DNA of 64,000 bases from Pollutimonas subterranea (GCF_002849655.1 NZ_PDNW01000017.1:1-64000), one strand, 5' to 3'; counted from the stretch's first letter, positions 16,959 through 28,171 are shown. Made by a program: numbers and translations. Notes: generated by a model not told the origin, from the letters alone.

Positions 16959-17497
16959 TTTTGCTCCGTGGGCAGATCGTCGTCGCTACGGTACTTGAGC
17001 GCGTCTTCGACTTCGTCGCCAAGCAGGGCGGCCTGCTTGCCGCGCAACATGTTGTAGAGGACCTGCGCAAAACGTAGAAACAACAGAGCGAAACCCACGG
17101 GCATGACCAGGCGCGGTATCCATTGTGGAATGGGGATGTCCTGCGCCAGTATGCCAATGTCATACATTTTGCTGACATAGATCCAGCCACCAACAAAAAC
17201 AATGGCGCTATACAAAAGACAAAGCAGGGTGGCTGCCAGCCCGACGCGATGGGCAATTTTTGACGGCAGAATCTTGACCAGCGCGTCCACGCCGATGTGC
17301 GCGCCGATGCACACGCCGTAAGATATGCCCAGGAATATCAGCCCGCCAAAGAGGAAGGTGGTCAGTTCCAGCGCCCATACGAAGCTGTAATTGAATACAT
17401 AGCGCGCGATGACCTGGCTGAAGGCGACAAGCGTCATGGCGGCCAGAAGTAGCGCAATCAAGCCCTCTTCCAGTCGTTCGTACCAGACTGTCTTCAT
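16955..17497 (-). CDS. dctQ: TRAP transporter small permease, DctQ type
   Basis: A 180-residue four-helix membrane subunit that docks with DctM. The first helix (LIALLLAAMTLVAFSQVIAR) and the FGGLIFLGISYGVCIGAHIG segment match the DctQ family. GGAG precedes the ATG at 17497. The C-terminal tail is acidic (LGDEVEDALKYRSDDD) and cytoplasmic. It lies between dctP and dctM, with a GC-rich stem-loop in the dctP-dctQ spacer. Confidence 0.9.
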   Translation of the reverse strand: MKTVWYERLEEGLIALLLAAMTLVAFSQVIARYVFNYSFVWALELTTFLFGGLIFLGISYGVCIGAHIGVDALVKILPSKIAHRVGLAATLLCLLYSAIVFVGGWIYVSKMYDIGILAQDIPIPQWIPRLVMPVGFALLFLRFAQVLYNMLRGKQAALLGDEVEDALKYRSDDDLPTEQK

Positions 17498-17527
17498 GAG
17501 ATGCTCCGTGTGACGGGCCTAAGCAGG

Positions 17528-17547
17528 CGGCCGCGCGAGCGCGGCCG
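17528..17547 (-). promoter_or_regulatory. Intercistronic stem-loop between dctP and dctQ
   Basis: Arms CGGCCGCG (17528-17535) and CGCGGCCG (17540-17547) are exact complements around the four-base loop CGAG, giving an all-G/C eight-pair stem 13 bases after the dctP stop. There is no U-tract, so it more likely stabilises or stalls at the dctP end of the message than terminates fully. This would favour excess receptor over permease. Confidence 0.6.
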
Positions 17548-17559
17548 AAACTCGAAAGT

Positions 17560-18576
<1,017 letters not shown>

Positions 18577-18609
18577 TTATCGCCGCTCAAACTGGCCAGC
18601 TGTCCTTTT

Positions 18610-18638
18610 ACTCTACCGGGCTCCAGTCACGATGTCAA
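18610..18638 (-). promoter_or_regulatory. Sigma-70 promoter for dctPQM
   Basis: On the minus strand TTGACA (18638-18633) and TAGAGT (18615-18610) are separated by exactly 17 bases, a near-consensus arrangement 52 bases upstream of the dctP start. It lies in the gap after the chemoreceptor gene and so would give the TRAP operon its own transcription start. Confidence 0.6.
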
Positions 18639-18645
18639 AGTTATG

Positions 18646-20355
18646 TTACGCCTTGTAGGCCAACTGGTCGGCAGAAGGAAACAAGCCGTGGTGGCCGCTG
18701 CGCTCGGCGAATTCGGTCTTCCTGTAAGGCTTATCTGTCGGAAGATGGCTGTCCTCTGACAGGATGAACCGGGCGACGGTCTCGGCCAGGGTATCGGCCT
18801 GCTCCTGTTGCGCCAGGGTGGCATGGGCGGCTCTTTGCACCTGCTGCGCGTTTTCCTGCGTTATGGTGTCCAGATGGCCGACGGCCACTGCGATCTGCGC
18901 AATACCATTGGCTTGCTCATGCGATGCTTCGGCAATTTCGTTCATGATGTTCTGGACTTGCTGCACGGACTGCACAATCTCGCTCATGGCGTCGCCGGCG
19001 GTGCTGACCAGGGAAGCGCCGGCATCCATTTGCGAGACCGACTCTCCTATCAGTCCTGCGATTTCCTTTGATGCTTCGGCCGACCGTAGCGCCAGGCTGC
19101 GCACCTCTGCGGCAACCACGGCGAAACCCTTGCCCTGCGGACCCGCACGTGCCGCTTCCACTGCGGCATTGAGCGCGAGGATATTGGTCTGGAAGGCGAT
19201 GCTGTTGATCAACTGGACGATATCTGTCATTTTGCGCGAGCCCTGGCGCATATGCTGCATGGTGGTCACGGCATTTTGCATCGTCAGGCTCCCGCGCCCT
19301 GCGCAGTCAGCGGCCCGGGTACCGAGTTGCTTGGCCTGCTCCGCATGGCCGGCATTCAGCTTCACGGTGGCGTTAAGCTCTTCCATTGCTGCCGCGGTGT
19401 GCTGCAGATTGGCGGCCTGTTCGTCTGTGCGATGCGACAGATCCTGATTGCCCTGGGAGATATGATGCGAGGCGGCCGCCATCTGGATGGCGCCCTCTCT
19501 GACCTCACTGACTGCCCGATTGAGTCCCTGGCCGATTCCATTCAGCGCCTCAAGTAGCTTGCCGAGTTCATCGTGGCGGCTGATGGTGATTCTCGCACTC
19601 AAGTTTCCGCCTGCGATTTCACGGGCCAACCATACGCCTTGATCGAGGGGGCGTTTGATCACCCTATATAGCGCCCACAAAGCCAGGGTGCTGCACAGCA
19701 GCAGGGCAGCAATGCTCGAGACGGCAACCCGGTAAGCCATCTTGTTCGCCACTCCGGCCTGGCGCACTTCATGTCCGAAGCGTTCGGTCTGCATCGTGTT
19801 GAACTCATCGATGGCTCGAGCAATCCCGTTCGATGCGTCGGTGTATTGCTGGCCGAAGATCATCACCTTGGCCATCAAGGCGTTCGGAAGCGCCACCTTG
19901 ACTCCTCCTTGTCCATCATCGAATTGGCCGCTCGCGGTGCTGATGGCTTCTATCTCCGTACGGGCCAGTTCGGTGCTTTGTGCCAGCGCTGACTCCAGCT
20001 TGGCCATCTCGTCGGGGGTGAACCCCGCGGTCGTGAAGCGTTCCACCATGGCCTGCTGGATGCCTTGATCGTTGGCCGCCTCGCCGCTCAGGATTGCGGC
20101 GTGGTGGAGATAGCTTTCCTGGAATTCGGGCTGCTCGGTCGCGACAAAAGCCATGACGTCCCGTGTCATTGCGCGAGTGATGCTTTTATATTCAGCGGCC
20201 AGTTCCGTGGCCGCGTAGCGTAGTCCTTCCACCTCTTTCACTTTGTCCGCACTGCGCGCCAGGTTGTAGAGGGCGCCCAGAACCAGCAGGGACAGCACGA
20301 CCAGGATGGTGAGGAAAAAAATGAAGCTCTTCTTCAGGGTAAAGAAATTCGACAT
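18646..20355 (-). CDS. Methyl-accepting chemotaxis protein
   Basis: About 569 residues: an N-terminal membrane helix ([20 protein letters not shown]), a helical periplasmic sensor domain of roughly 160 residues, a second membrane helix ([20 protein letters not shown]), a HAMP domain (about 215-265, starting [13 protein letters not shown]), and a long coiled-coil signalling domain. The tip contains [20 protein letters not shown] and [16 protein letters not shown]. It senses a periplasmic ligand and drives CheA/CheW; no other chemotaxis gene is in the window. The start at 20355 fits the short cytoplasmic tail of the family, but no ribosome site is obvious and a longer start (20448) is possible. 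Confidence 0.92.
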   Translation of the reverse strand: MSNFFTLKKSFIFFLTILVVLSLLVLGALYNLARSADKVKEVEGLRYAATELAAEYKSITRAMTRDVMAFVATEQPEFQESYLHHAAILSGEAANDQGIQQAMVERFTTAGFTPDEMAKLESALAQSTELARTEIEAISTASGQFDDGQGGVKVALPNALMAKVMIFGQQYTDASNGIARAIDEFNTMQTERFGHEVRQAGVANKMAYRVAVSSIAALLLCSTLALWALYRVIKRPLDQGVWLAREIAGGNLSARITISRHDELGKLLEALNGIGQGLNRAVSEVREGAIQMAAASHHISQGNQDLSHRTDEQAANLQHTAAAMEELNATVKLNAGHAEQAKQLGTRAADCAGRGSLTMQNAVTTMQHMRQGSRKMTDIVQLINSIAFQTNILALNAAVEAARAGPQGKGFAVVAAEVRSLALRSAEASKEIAGLIGESVSQMDAGASLVSTAGDAMSEIVQSVQQVQNIMNEIAEASHEQANGIAQIAVAVGHLDTITQENAQQVQRAAHATLAQQEQADTLAETVARFILSEDSHLPTDKPYRKTEFAERSGHHGLFPSADQLAYKA

Positions 20356-20497
20356 GTATGGCGCAGCCGGCAGTTGGTGACAGGGCGGATTATTGCAGCG
20401 CATCATTGCGGATATGTGACAAGACGCAAACGCGCTGTTCGCCGGCATGCTACTGTTTTCTTTATTGGCCAGCTAATCTGTAGAAGGGAAAAGATAC

Positions 20498-21754
20498 GTG
20501 AGATTCATTCATGCCGCGGATATTCATCTGGATAGCCCCCTGACCGGCTTGAGCGCCTATGCCGACGCCCCGGTCGACACGTTGCGCACCGCAACGCGCG
20601 ATGCGTTCACCAACCTTGTCAGCCTCGCGATTGATGAACGGGTGGACTTCATGGTGATCGCGGGCGATCTGTACGACGGCAACTGGAAGGACTACAACAC
20701 GGGCCTTTACTTCGTCAAAGAGATGAGCCGGCTGGATCGGGCCAGTATTCCTGTTTATCTGCTTCACGGAAACCACGACGCCGAGAGCGAGATGACGCGC
20801 AAGTTGCTGCTGCCCAAAAACGTTTCGGTGTTCGATAGCCGTAAACCCAGCAGCTTCCGCTTGGATTCGCTGGGCGTCGTGCTGCATGGCCGCAGCTTCA
20901 AGAATGCCGCTACGCTCGAGAACCTCGCAGCCACGTATCCGGATGCCGTACCCGGTCTGGTCAATATCGGCGTATTGCATACGGCGCTGGAGGGCAATGC
21001 AATGCATGCCAGCTACGCGCCCTGCAGCCTTGCAGAGCTTCATGCCAAAGGCTATGACTATTGGGCCCTGGGACATGTGCACGAGTATGCAATGTGGCGC
21101 GGCGACTCCGTTATTGTTTTTCCCGGCAACCTGCAGGGGCGTCATATCCGGGAAACCGGCCCGCGCGGCGCTGTATTGGTTGAATGCAGTGCAGCGGGCG
21201 AGATGGAGGTTCAGCGCGTCTACGTGGATGTCTTGCGCTGGCATCGCCTCCATGTGGATGTGGCCGGTTGTTCGAACCTCGAGGAAGTGGCGCGCGCCAT
21301 AGGACGTGAACTGGAAAGCCTGCTTGACGCCGTGGCGGACACGATACCGCTGGCCGTTCGGGTAATCGTGAGCGGCAGGACGGCGGCCCACGGCGAACTA
21401 TTCGGTATGGAAACGCAGTTGCGCCAGGAAGTGCTGGCGTCGATTGCAGCCTTGGGCAATGACAAGTTGTGGCTGGAAAAGGTCCGGCTCGATACGCTTG
21501 CGATCGACGACGGCCAGGCCTTGCGCGAGCGTGCCGACGCCTTGGCTGACCTTCAGGATGTGTTGGCAAGCGCCCAGGACGACCCGGTTTTCCTCGAGGC
21601 CTTGCGCGCGGATTTGTCGGGAATCCTGGGCAAGGCGCCGCTGGAATTGAGAAGTTCGGTGCCCTATTTCGACGATATCAAGAGCGGCGATCTCACCACT
21701 TTGTTGCGTGAAATCCGGCCGTCGCTGGTTGCGCATCTGGCGAAGGGAGATTAG
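20498..21754 (+). CDS. SbcD-like metallophosphoesterase / DNA repair exonuclease (YhaO type)
   Basis: A 418-residue calcineurin-like phosphoesterase. The two-metal site is complete: D8 and H10 in AADIHLD, D57 in GDLYD, N92 and H93 in GNHD, H161, and H193/H195 in LGHVHEY. The domain layout matches SbcD/Mre11-type nucleases of the YhaO group, with a C-terminal region of about 200 residues that should contact the ATPase partner. Start is GTG after AAGGGAAAAGATAC. The next gene, five bases downstream, encodes an SbcC/Rad50-like ATPase. DNA-end processing is the likely role. Confidence 0.88.
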   Translation: MRFIHAADIHLDSPLTGLSAYADAPVDTLRTATRDAFTNLVSLAIDERVDFMVIAGDLYDGNWKDYNTGLYFVKEMSRLDRASIPVYLLHGNHDAESEMTRKLLLPKNVSVFDSRKPSSFRLDSLGVVLHGRSFKNAATLENLAATYPDAVPGLVNIGVLHTALEGNAMHASYAPCSLAELHAKGYDYWALGHVHEYAMWRGDSVIVFPGNLQGRHIRETGPRGAVLVECSAAGEMEVQRVYVDVLRWHRLHVDVAGCSNLEEVARAIGRELESLLDAVADTIPLAVRVIVSGRTAAHGELFGMETQLRQEVLASIAALGNDKLWLEKVRLDTLAIDDGQALRERADALADLQDVLASAQDDPVFLEALRADLSGILGKAPLELRSSVPYFDDIKSGDLTTLLREIRPSLVAHLAKGD

Positions 21755-21758
21755 CGGC

Positions 21759-24700
21759 ATGCGATTGACTCGCCTGGACCTTGCCCGCTACGGCAAGTTT
21801 ACCGATAGAAGTATTGAGTTTCCTGCGGCACGCCATGACTTTCACGTGGTCGTCGGTCCCAACGAAGCCGGAAAGTCCACGCTGAGACAAGCGTTTTCGG
21901 ACCTGTTTTTCGGCTTTCCGGTACGTACGGCGCTGGACTTCCTGCACCCCAAAAGTGAACTCAAATTGCAGGCGGCCATCGAGCACGCCGACGGTCGGCT
22001 GGATTTTCAGCGCATCAAGGGCAACAAGAATACGCTGCGTGCACCCGACGGCACACCGTTGCCGGACGCGGTGCTGGATGGTTATCTGGGTACCGCCACC
22101 TGCGATTTCTTCGACAAGATGTTTGGCCTGGACCATCCGCGCCTGGTGCGAGGCGGTAACGACATGCTCAAGGCTCAGGATGACGTGGGGCAGGTATTGT
22201 TTCAGGCCGCCGCCGGAGTGGCCAGCCTGGGGAAGGTATACGAAGCATTACAGGCGGAAGCCTCCTTGCTGTGGTCGCCCAAGAAGTCCAAGGAACGGCT
22301 ATGGTATATAGCGCAGGCGGAACTCGATCAGGCCAACGCTGCGCTCAAGGACGTAACCGTAAGGACACGCGAGTGGGCGGAGGCGCACCGGCACGTGGAA
22401 GACCTGGAAGGCGCGGTAGCCGACCGACGTGAGCGACAGCAGCAGTTGCTTGCAAAGCGGGTACGGCTCGAGCGAGTACGGCGCCTGGCTCCCGCGGTGG
22501 CGGTGCTGGCCGAGCATGAAAAATTGCTTCGGGAAATGGGGCCGGTGACCGACCTGCCCGTCGATGCGGCCGACATCCTCGCATCGGCCGAGATCGAACT
22601 GGCCAGGGCTGAGCAAAGAAGGAGCACTCATAGTGCGCAGTCGGCAAGGCTGGAGGCAGTGCTCAGGGATATCAGCATCGACGATAGGGTGCTTCTGCTC
22701 GCCGGGGATATCGAGGCGCTCGATACATTGCGCCATCGATACGCCATGCATGAGCAAAATATCCAGCGTTATGAAGGTGAATGTGCGTCGCTCTGGAAGG
22801 ACGCTACCGACGCGGCCATCCAGCTGGGCTGGCCCGGTGCCGGGTCGCTTGATCTTGCCGCTTTGCAGGCGTGCTTGCCGCCATTGCCGGTACGTCGGCG
22901 CATCGAGCAGCTTTTGCGTGATCACGGTGGCCTGAGACAGGGCTTGCAGGCGGCCGATCACGCCGTCCAGAGCCGGGAGTCCGAGATCGCGGCATGGCGA
23001 GCCAGGATGGCCCAGTTGCCTGCGGTTGACGTGCCTGTCGAATTGCGGGTCGCGCTGGACCGCGCTGTCTCGCTTGGGGAGCCGCAAGCCGCTCTCGACA
23101 AGGCGGCAGCCGTGGTTGGTAAAGCCAAGGCGGAACTGGATAATTCCCTGGCAGCGCTGGGAACTTGGTTCCAGGACGTACCCACGCTTATTGCCTTGCA
23201 ACTGCCGTCCTCACAGGTGCTGGCGCGTTTGCTTGCACAACGCCAGGAGCTGTCGTCGGACCTGAAAGCGGCCCGGTCCAGGCTCTCTGAATCGTCCGAT
23301 GCCGTGGGTCAACGTGAGCTCGTCTTGCGTCAGTACCAGCAAATGCATCATCCGGTTACGGTCGACGATGTCCTGCGCGCTCGTGAGCGTCGCGATGACA
23401 CGTGGCGTTCCTTGCTCAGCCGCACCGTATTGCTTGAGACAGGCGCATCGGCGTTCCAGGAAACCATACTGCGCGCCGATGCCTTGGCCGATGCCCGGTT
23501 GGATAATGCGCAGGAGGCGGCGGAGCTGCAAAGCCTTCAGCACCAGTATGAGCAAGAACAGCAAAAGCGGGATCACGCCGAGCAGTTGTGCCGGTCTGTC
23601 GAAGCAAGCCTGACGCAATTCGATGAGGCATGGCGCGACACCTGCAGCAGCCTGGGCCTGCCGGACATGCCTTTGGATACCATGCCGGAATGGTCAGTAC
23701 AGAAAGGGAAAGCGCTTGCAGCATTGCAACAGCTGACCTTGGCCAAGCAAGAACACGAAGCCTTGCTGGCTACACACGGGGCCGTGCTGGAAGCACTGCG
23801 TAAAGCGCTAGCTGCGGCGGGACTGCCTGTAGCGAAAGCCGACACGGTGGCGGCCTGCTGCCTGCGCGCGCAGGAGTACATCAGCGCAGCCGAAGCGGCG
23901 CAGGTCAGGCGTGCAGTCTTGTCTGATCAATTAACCGAGGCACAACCCGTGTTGGCGGCGTTGCAGCAAGCCAGCCGTGTCGCCGCGGATGATATGCGGC
24001 AATGGAAGGAAGCGTGGACGGCCGCCCTGGATGCCGCCGGGCTGGTCAACGATAGCCCGGCCGCCGACGTGCAGGCGGCGCTCGGCCTGATGGAAGCCAT
24101 CGCGGATAAATTGAAGCTGATACGACAAAGACGGGTCGAGCAGATTGACGTGATGCGCAGCGATTTGCAGGGCTTCCAGAACACGGCCGGCCAGCTATTG
24201 CAAACGCTGGGCATCAGTCCGGCAGGCATCGAGGCGGGACAGGTTAGTCGCGACCTGATGGCCAGGCTGCACGCGGCCCGTCAAGCGCAGGAGCAAGAGA
24301 CTGCTGTGCGCCGTGAACTGCAGCATATTCATGCGCAGTTGCAACAGGCCGACGAAGCGATTCAGTCTGCCAGCGCCAGCTTGCGCCCTTTGTTCCAGCG
24401 CGCGGGAGTCGCCGATAAAGATGAACTTAGACAGGCGATCGTACAGTCGGACCGGCATAGGGCCTTGCTGGAAACGATCACGAAGGGGCAGGCGGACCTC
24501 TTGGCCAATGGCGATGGCTACACCCGTGTGCAGATACAAGATGAAGTCGAAAGCGCCGACCACGCGCAATTGCTCGCGCAACTGGATGTGCTGAATGCGG
24601 ATATCGACGCTGATACGCTTGAACAGACCCGTCTTGCCGTCGAACTGGCCGACGCGGTTCGCAAGCTTGATGCCATAGCGGGTACTGACGCGGCGGCCAA

Positions 24701-25226
24701 GGCAGAATCACAACGGCAACAGGCCCTGGCGCGCATGGCCGACGTGACCGAGCGGTATATCAAGGTGTTCACGGCCGCCCGCCTGTTGCGATGGTCCATC
24801 GATCGTTATCGCGAGCAGAAGCAGGGCCCGATGCTGGCTCGGGCGGGGGCGATATTTTCGGGCCTTACCTTGGGCTCATTTCAACGCCTGGCCGTCGACT
24901 TTGATCGTGAGCCTATGGTGCTTGAGGGCCTGCGCAGCGATGGCGTGAGGGTGGGGATCGGAGGGATGAGTGACGGAACCCGCGACCAGCTTTACCTGGC
25001 CTTGCGCCTGGCAGCGTTGGAGCTCCACCTCCAGCAGGCTCCTGCGTTGCCATTTATCGCAGACGACTTGTTCATCAATTACGACGATGCGCGCGCCGAA
25101 GCCGCCTTGTGGGCGCTTGCCGAGCTGTCACAGCATACACAGGTGATTTTCCTGAGTCACCACGATCATTTGCTTGCGACGGCACACAAGGTCTTTGGCA
25201 AGGACTTGAATGTCGTCATGTTGTAA
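21759..25226 (+). CDS. SbcC/Rad50-like AAA ATPase with long coiled coil (YhaN type)
   Basis: A 1155-residue protein. The N-terminal half of the ATPase head has Walker A GPNEAGKST (33-41) and FSDLFFGF. A very long heptad-rich, alanine/glutamine-rich coiled coil fills about 170-1000. The C-terminal head contains GGMSDGTRDQLYLALRLAAL (signature) and Walker B FIADDLFINYDD (about 1100), with the switch histidine in LSHHDHL. This is an SMC-type architecture. It presumably forms a complex with the adjacent nuclease. The start at 21759 follows GGAGATTAGCGGC; the gene ends 27 bases before a convergent transporter gene. Confidence 0.9.
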   Translation: MRLTRLDLARYGKFTDRSIEFPAARHDFHVVVGPNEAGKSTLRQAFSDLFFGFPVRTALDFLHPKSELKLQAAIEHADGRLDFQRIKGNKNTLRAPDGTPLPDAVLDGYLGTATCDFFDKMFGLDHPRLVRGGNDMLKAQDDVGQVLFQAAAGVASLGKVYEALQAEASLLWSPKKSKERLWYIAQAELDQANAALKDVTVRTREWAEAHRHVEDLEGAVADRRERQQQLLAKRVRLERVRRLAPAVAVLAEHEKLLREMGPVTDLPVDAADILASAEIELARAEQRRSTHSAQSARLEAVLRDISIDDRVLLLAGDIEALDTLRHRYAMHEQNIQRYEGECASLWKDATDAAIQLGWPGAGSLDLAALQACLPPLPVRRRIEQLLRDHGGLRQGLQAADHAVQSRESEIAAWRARMAQLPAVDVPVELRVALDRAVSLGEPQAALDKAAAVVGKAKAELDNSLAALGTWFQDVPTLIALQLPSSQVLARLLAQRQELSSDLKAARSRLSESSDAVGQRELVLRQYQQMHHPVTVDDVLRARERRDDTWRSLLSRTVLLETGASAFQETILRADALADARLDNAQEAAELQSLQHQYEQEQQKRDHAEQLCRSVEASLTQFDEAWRDTCSSLGLPDMPLDTMPEWSVQKGKALAALQQLTLAKQEHEALLATHGAVLEALRKALAAAGLPVAKADTVAACCLRAQEYISAAEAAQVRRAVLSDQLTEAQPVLAALQQASRVAADDMRQWKEAWTAALDAAGLVNDSPAADVQAALGLMEAIADKLKLIRQRRVEQIDVMRSDLQGFQNTAGQLLQTLGISPAGIEAGQVSRDLMARLHAARQAQEQETAVRRELQHIHAQLQQADEAIQSASASLRPLFQRAGVADKDELRQAIVQSDRHRALLETITKGQADLLANGDGYTRVQIQDEVESADHAQLLAQLDVLNADIDADTLEQTRLAVELADAVRKLDAIAGTDAAAKAESQRQQALARMADVTERYIKVFTAARLLRWSIDRYREQKQGPMLARAGAIFSGLTLGSFQRLAVDFDREPMVLEGLRSDGVRVGIGGMSDGTRDQLYLALRLAALELHLQQAPALPFIADDLFINYDDARAEAALWALAELSQHTQVIFLSHHDHLLATAHKVFGKDLNVVML

Positions 25227-25252
25227 AAGCGCCGAAGCCTCGGGACACCGGC

Positions 25253-26182
25253 TCAGTTCAGCAAGCTTAACAACAGACTGATCGTGGCGAACGACAGAAC
25301 GGTGGATACCAGTAGGGCAGCCGCGCAGCGCTCTTCCAGTCCGAAGCGCTGGCCGAGTATCGGATAAATGCTGAGCATAGGCGCGCTCGCAAACACCAAG
25401 CCCGCGGTTTTCAGGCCAGGGTCCATGTTCGGCACCAGCAGGAAAGCCAGGAATATGGCAATGGGATGTGCAATCAGCTTGCCGATTGCGATTTGCGTTA
25501 TGTCCGCCATCAAGCCGCGGGCCTTCAACCCGTAAAGCGTGCCGCCGATCACGAACAGCGCCACCGGTGCGGAGGCGCCGGCGAGCATATCGATGACCTG
25601 GGTTCCGATGAGCGGCAGTCGCAGCCCGAGCAAGGAAAGCGCCAGTCCGGTCGCAATGGCGATAATGAGAGGGCTTCTGGTCAGGCGCCTGGCGGTCCGC
25701 AGCAGGACGACGCGGCGGGGCGCTCCGGAATGCTGCCCGGTCTCGGCCAACGCTTGTGCCATCGGTATGATCACAATGGTCTCGACCATGATGGCCATGG
25801 CCACGCCCAGCGCCGCAGACGGTCCGACGACCATGGCGGCCACGGGGTAGCCGATGAATCCGCTGTTGGAGGCTGACATTCCCAGGCCCGCCATGGCGCT
25901 GCTGCTGATGTCCTGCTTCAATCGCTTGTGGAAAACGAAGAATCCCAGGCCGAATGAAGCCAGCGAGCCCGCGGCATAAGCCAGCAGAAACTCGATGTTG
26001 ACGATTTCATGAAATGGCCTTTCAGCCAGGCCCTTGATAATGAGCGCCGGCAGAGCCAAGGTAATGACAAAGCTGCCCATGCCCCTTATTTGCTCGCGCG
26101 TTACAAGCTGGGCCCGGGTGGCGACGAATCCGATTCCGATCAGCATGAAAATCGGCGCCGTGACAGAGAGTATTTGCTGCAT
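25253..26182 (-). CDS. AEC (auxin efflux carrier) family transporter
   Basis: A 309-residue membrane protein with about ten helices in two inverted repeats separated by a basic cytoplasmic loop (RRVVLLRTARRLTRSP). ALPALIIKGLAERPF and SASNSGFIGYPVAAMV are typical of the family, and the second repeat has GASAPVALFVIGGTL. Bacterial AEC proteins carry malate, malonate or related acids. GGGAACA lies before the ATG. The gene stands alone, convergent with the SbcC-like gene and divergent from an ABC importer, so its substrate cannot be inferred. Confidence 0.9.
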   Translation of the reverse strand: MQQILSVTAPIFMLIGIGFVATRAQLVTREQIRGMGSFVITLALPALIIKGLAERPFHEIVNIEFLLAYAAGSLASFGLGFFVFHKRLKQDISSSAMAGLGMSASNSGFIGYPVAAMVVGPSAALGVAMAIMVETIVIIPMAQALAETGQHSGAPRRVVLLRTARRLTRSPLIIAIATGLALSLLGLRLPLIGTQVIDMLAGASAPVALFVIGGTLYGLKARGLMADITQIAIGKLIAHPIAIFLAFLLVPNMDPGLKTAGLVFASAPMLSIYPILGQRFGLEERCAAALLVSTVLSFATISLLLSLLN

Positions 26183-26343
26183 TGTTCCCGCTGATTGCGG
26201 ACAGTAGAAGGTGGGGCTGGATTTTACGACAGACAGCCAGTCTCTATATTTCCCAAATGAATAAGCAAAGACAATAAAAATTCTTGTAGGGTATTAGCCG
26301 TCTGAGTACAGTGCGATATAACCAAATCGTAAGACGAGATTTA

Positions 26344-27117
26344 ATGAAGCTGTCCTTCAAGAATATAGAAAAGCAGTTTTCCGGCCTGCCAGTCATCGAG
26401 AATTTCAGCCGTGACATTCAGGACGGCGAACTGGTGGCGCTGGTGGGACCATCCGGCTGCGGCAAATCAACGCTGCTGCACATCGCCGCGGGGCTGGAAA
26501 AGCCTTCGGCGGGCGCGATGCTGGCCGATGGCTCGCCCATTGTGGGGCCGCATCCTGAACGCACCCTGATGTTCCAGGAAAACGCGCTTTATCCATGGTT
26601 GACGCTGGAACAGAACGTGTCCCTGGCGCTCGAGTTTCAGAAAATGGATAAGGCGCAGTCGCGCAAGCAGGCGCGCGAATGGCTGAAAAAGGTCAATCTT
26701 CAGGGTTTTGAAACCTACTTCCCCCATCAGGTGTCGGGCGGCATGCGCCAACGCGCGGCGCTGGCAAGGGCGTTCATATCAAACCCCAAGGCCTTGCTGC
26801 TGGATGAACCTTTTGGCGCGCTGGACGCGCTGACGCGCATGACGCTGCAAGATGCACTGCGTCAACTGATCCGTGAAACGGGACCGACTGTGTTGCTGGT
26901 GACGCACGACGTGGACGAGGCCTTGTTCCTGGCTGACCGCATCCTGGTTTTCAGTTCGCGCCCGGCGACGGTGCTTAAAGAGTTCAGCCTGGCACAGCAC
27001 GAGAAGACGCATGACCTGTCGGAGTTTGCGGCCATGCGCAGAGAAATTTTAGGTCTACTGGGAATTCATGCCGAACAGGATGAAGTTGCCAAATCAATCG
27101 AGGAAATGGAAGTATGA
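26344..27117 (+). CDS. ABC transporter ATP-binding protein, NitT/TauT (SsuB/TauB) type
   Basis: A 257-residue ATPase: Walker [12 protein letters not shown]-loop MFQENALYPWLT, signature VSGGMRQRAALARAF, Walker B ALLLDEPFGALD and TVLLVTHDVDEAL, the pattern of nitrate/sulfonate/taurine importers. The chosen ATG at 26344 opens directly into the conserved LSFKNIEKQF strand; a GTG at 26311 would add eleven residues. The stop overlaps the binding-protein start (ATGA). Unusually, the order is ATPase, receptor, permease. Confidence 0.93.
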   Translation: MKLSFKNIEKQFSGLPVIENFSRDIQDGELVALVGPSGCGKSTLLHIAAGLEKPSAGAMLADGSPIVGPHPERTLMFQENALYPWLTLEQNVSLALEFQKMDKAQSRKQAREWLKKVNLQGFETYFPHQVSGGMRQRAALARAFISNPKALLLDEPFGALDALTRMTLQDALRQLIRETGPTVLLVTHDVDEALFLADRILVFSSRPATVLKEFSLAQHEKTHDLSEFAAMRREILGLLGIHAEQDEVAKSIEEMEV

Positions 27118-28109
27118 AACTATCACGTTTATTGATCCCTGCACTGGCCACGCTGGCCATGGCCGGACAGGCTTTCGCCGCCGATAAATTCAAGGTCGGC
27201 TATCTGCGCGTCATGGACGATGCCCAGGTCATTGCCGCCTACGAAGGCGGGTTCTACAAGAAGCATGGCCTGGACGTTGAACTGGTTGAATTCAAGTCCG
27301 GTACCGACTTGATCAAGGCCATCGTCGGCGGCCAGCTGGACACCGGTGTGTTGGGTTTCACCAACGCTGCATCGTGGTCATCCAAGGGTGCGGACTTGAA
27401 AGTGGTGGGCGGCGCCCAGCATGGTTTCCATGCCATCCTGGTGCGTGACGACGCCAATATCAAGGACGTCGCCGGCCTGAAGGGCCACACCCTGGCATCG
27501 CAAAAAGAGGGCAGTACTGCCGATACCGTGCTGCGCGGTGTCGTGTTGAAGAACGCCAGCCTTACGCCGGAAGACTTGACCATTATGGGCGTAAGTCCGC
27601 AAGTGGCTGTCCAGTCCCTGGTGGGCGGTCGCGTCGATGCCGCTTTCCTGTTCGAGCCGCAGGCCAGCATTGCCCAGTTGATCGCGCCAGTGACACAGAT
27701 TTATGAGATTGGCGAAGTGTGGCCTTTCCCATGCATGGTGGTCATCACATCCGGCGACATACTGAAGAAAAATAAAGAAGCGGTGTGGAAATCGCTGGAT
27801 GCGCAGCGCGAGGCGATCGAACTGATGCAGGAAAAACCGGACGAGGCCGCCAAGCTGATTGCCAGCTACTTTATTGCCGAGCCCACGCTCAAGACATTGA
27901 AGCATGGCGACGTGCCCCGCGAGAAAGTCATCAGCGATGCCATCAAGAGCCAGACCTTCAGTGCCGTGCTGACGCCCAAGGAACTGGAACGCATGCAGGA
28001 GATCGCCAACATCATGCAGGAGTCGGGTGCATTGAAGACCAAGGACGGTTCCGAATTTGTCGTCAAGAATATTGTCGACCTGGAATGGCAGAACACGCGC
28101 AAACTGTAA
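27114..28109 (+). CDS. ABC transporter substrate-binding protein, NitT/TauT family (NMT1/SsuA-like)
   Basis: A 331-residue periplasmic receptor with a signal peptide (LLIPALATLAMAGQAFA-A). The mature part shows VGYLRVMDDAQVIAAYEGGF, FYKKHGLDVELVEF, and the GTDLIKAIVGGQLDTGVLGF ligand loop of the NMT1/SsuA group, followed by LKGHTLASQKEGSTADT. Ligands of this group include sulfonates, nitrate, pyrimidine precursors and aromatic acids; this one is not determinable. It sits between its ATPase and permease genes with a stem-loop directly downstream. Confidence 0.92.
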   Translation: MKLSRLLIPALATLAMAGQAFAADKFKVGYLRVMDDAQVIAAYEGGFYKKHGLDVELVEFKSGTDLIKAIVGGQLDTGVLGFTNAASWSSKGADLKVVGGAQHGFHAILVRDDANIKDVAGLKGHTLASQKEGSTADTVLRGVVLKNASLTPEDLTIMGVSPQVAVQSLVGGRVDAAFLFEPQASIAQLIAPVTQIYEIGEVWPFPCMVVITSGDILKKNKEAVWKSLDAQREAIELMQEKPDEAAKLIASYFIAEPTLKTLKHGDVPREKVISDAIKSQTFSAVLTPKELERMQEIANIMQESGALKTKDGSEFVVKNIVDLEWQNTRKL

Positions 28110-28171
28110 ATCGTCGATACTCGCAGGCCTTGCACTGCGGATTGTCACGCGCAGATTCGCCCCCTTGTATG

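Noticed and set aside
20498-25226. Defence island around the SbcCD-like pair
   Set aside because: Neighbours are a chemoreceptor and an AEC transporter, not nucleases, toxins or methyltransferases, so context does not support a defence label.
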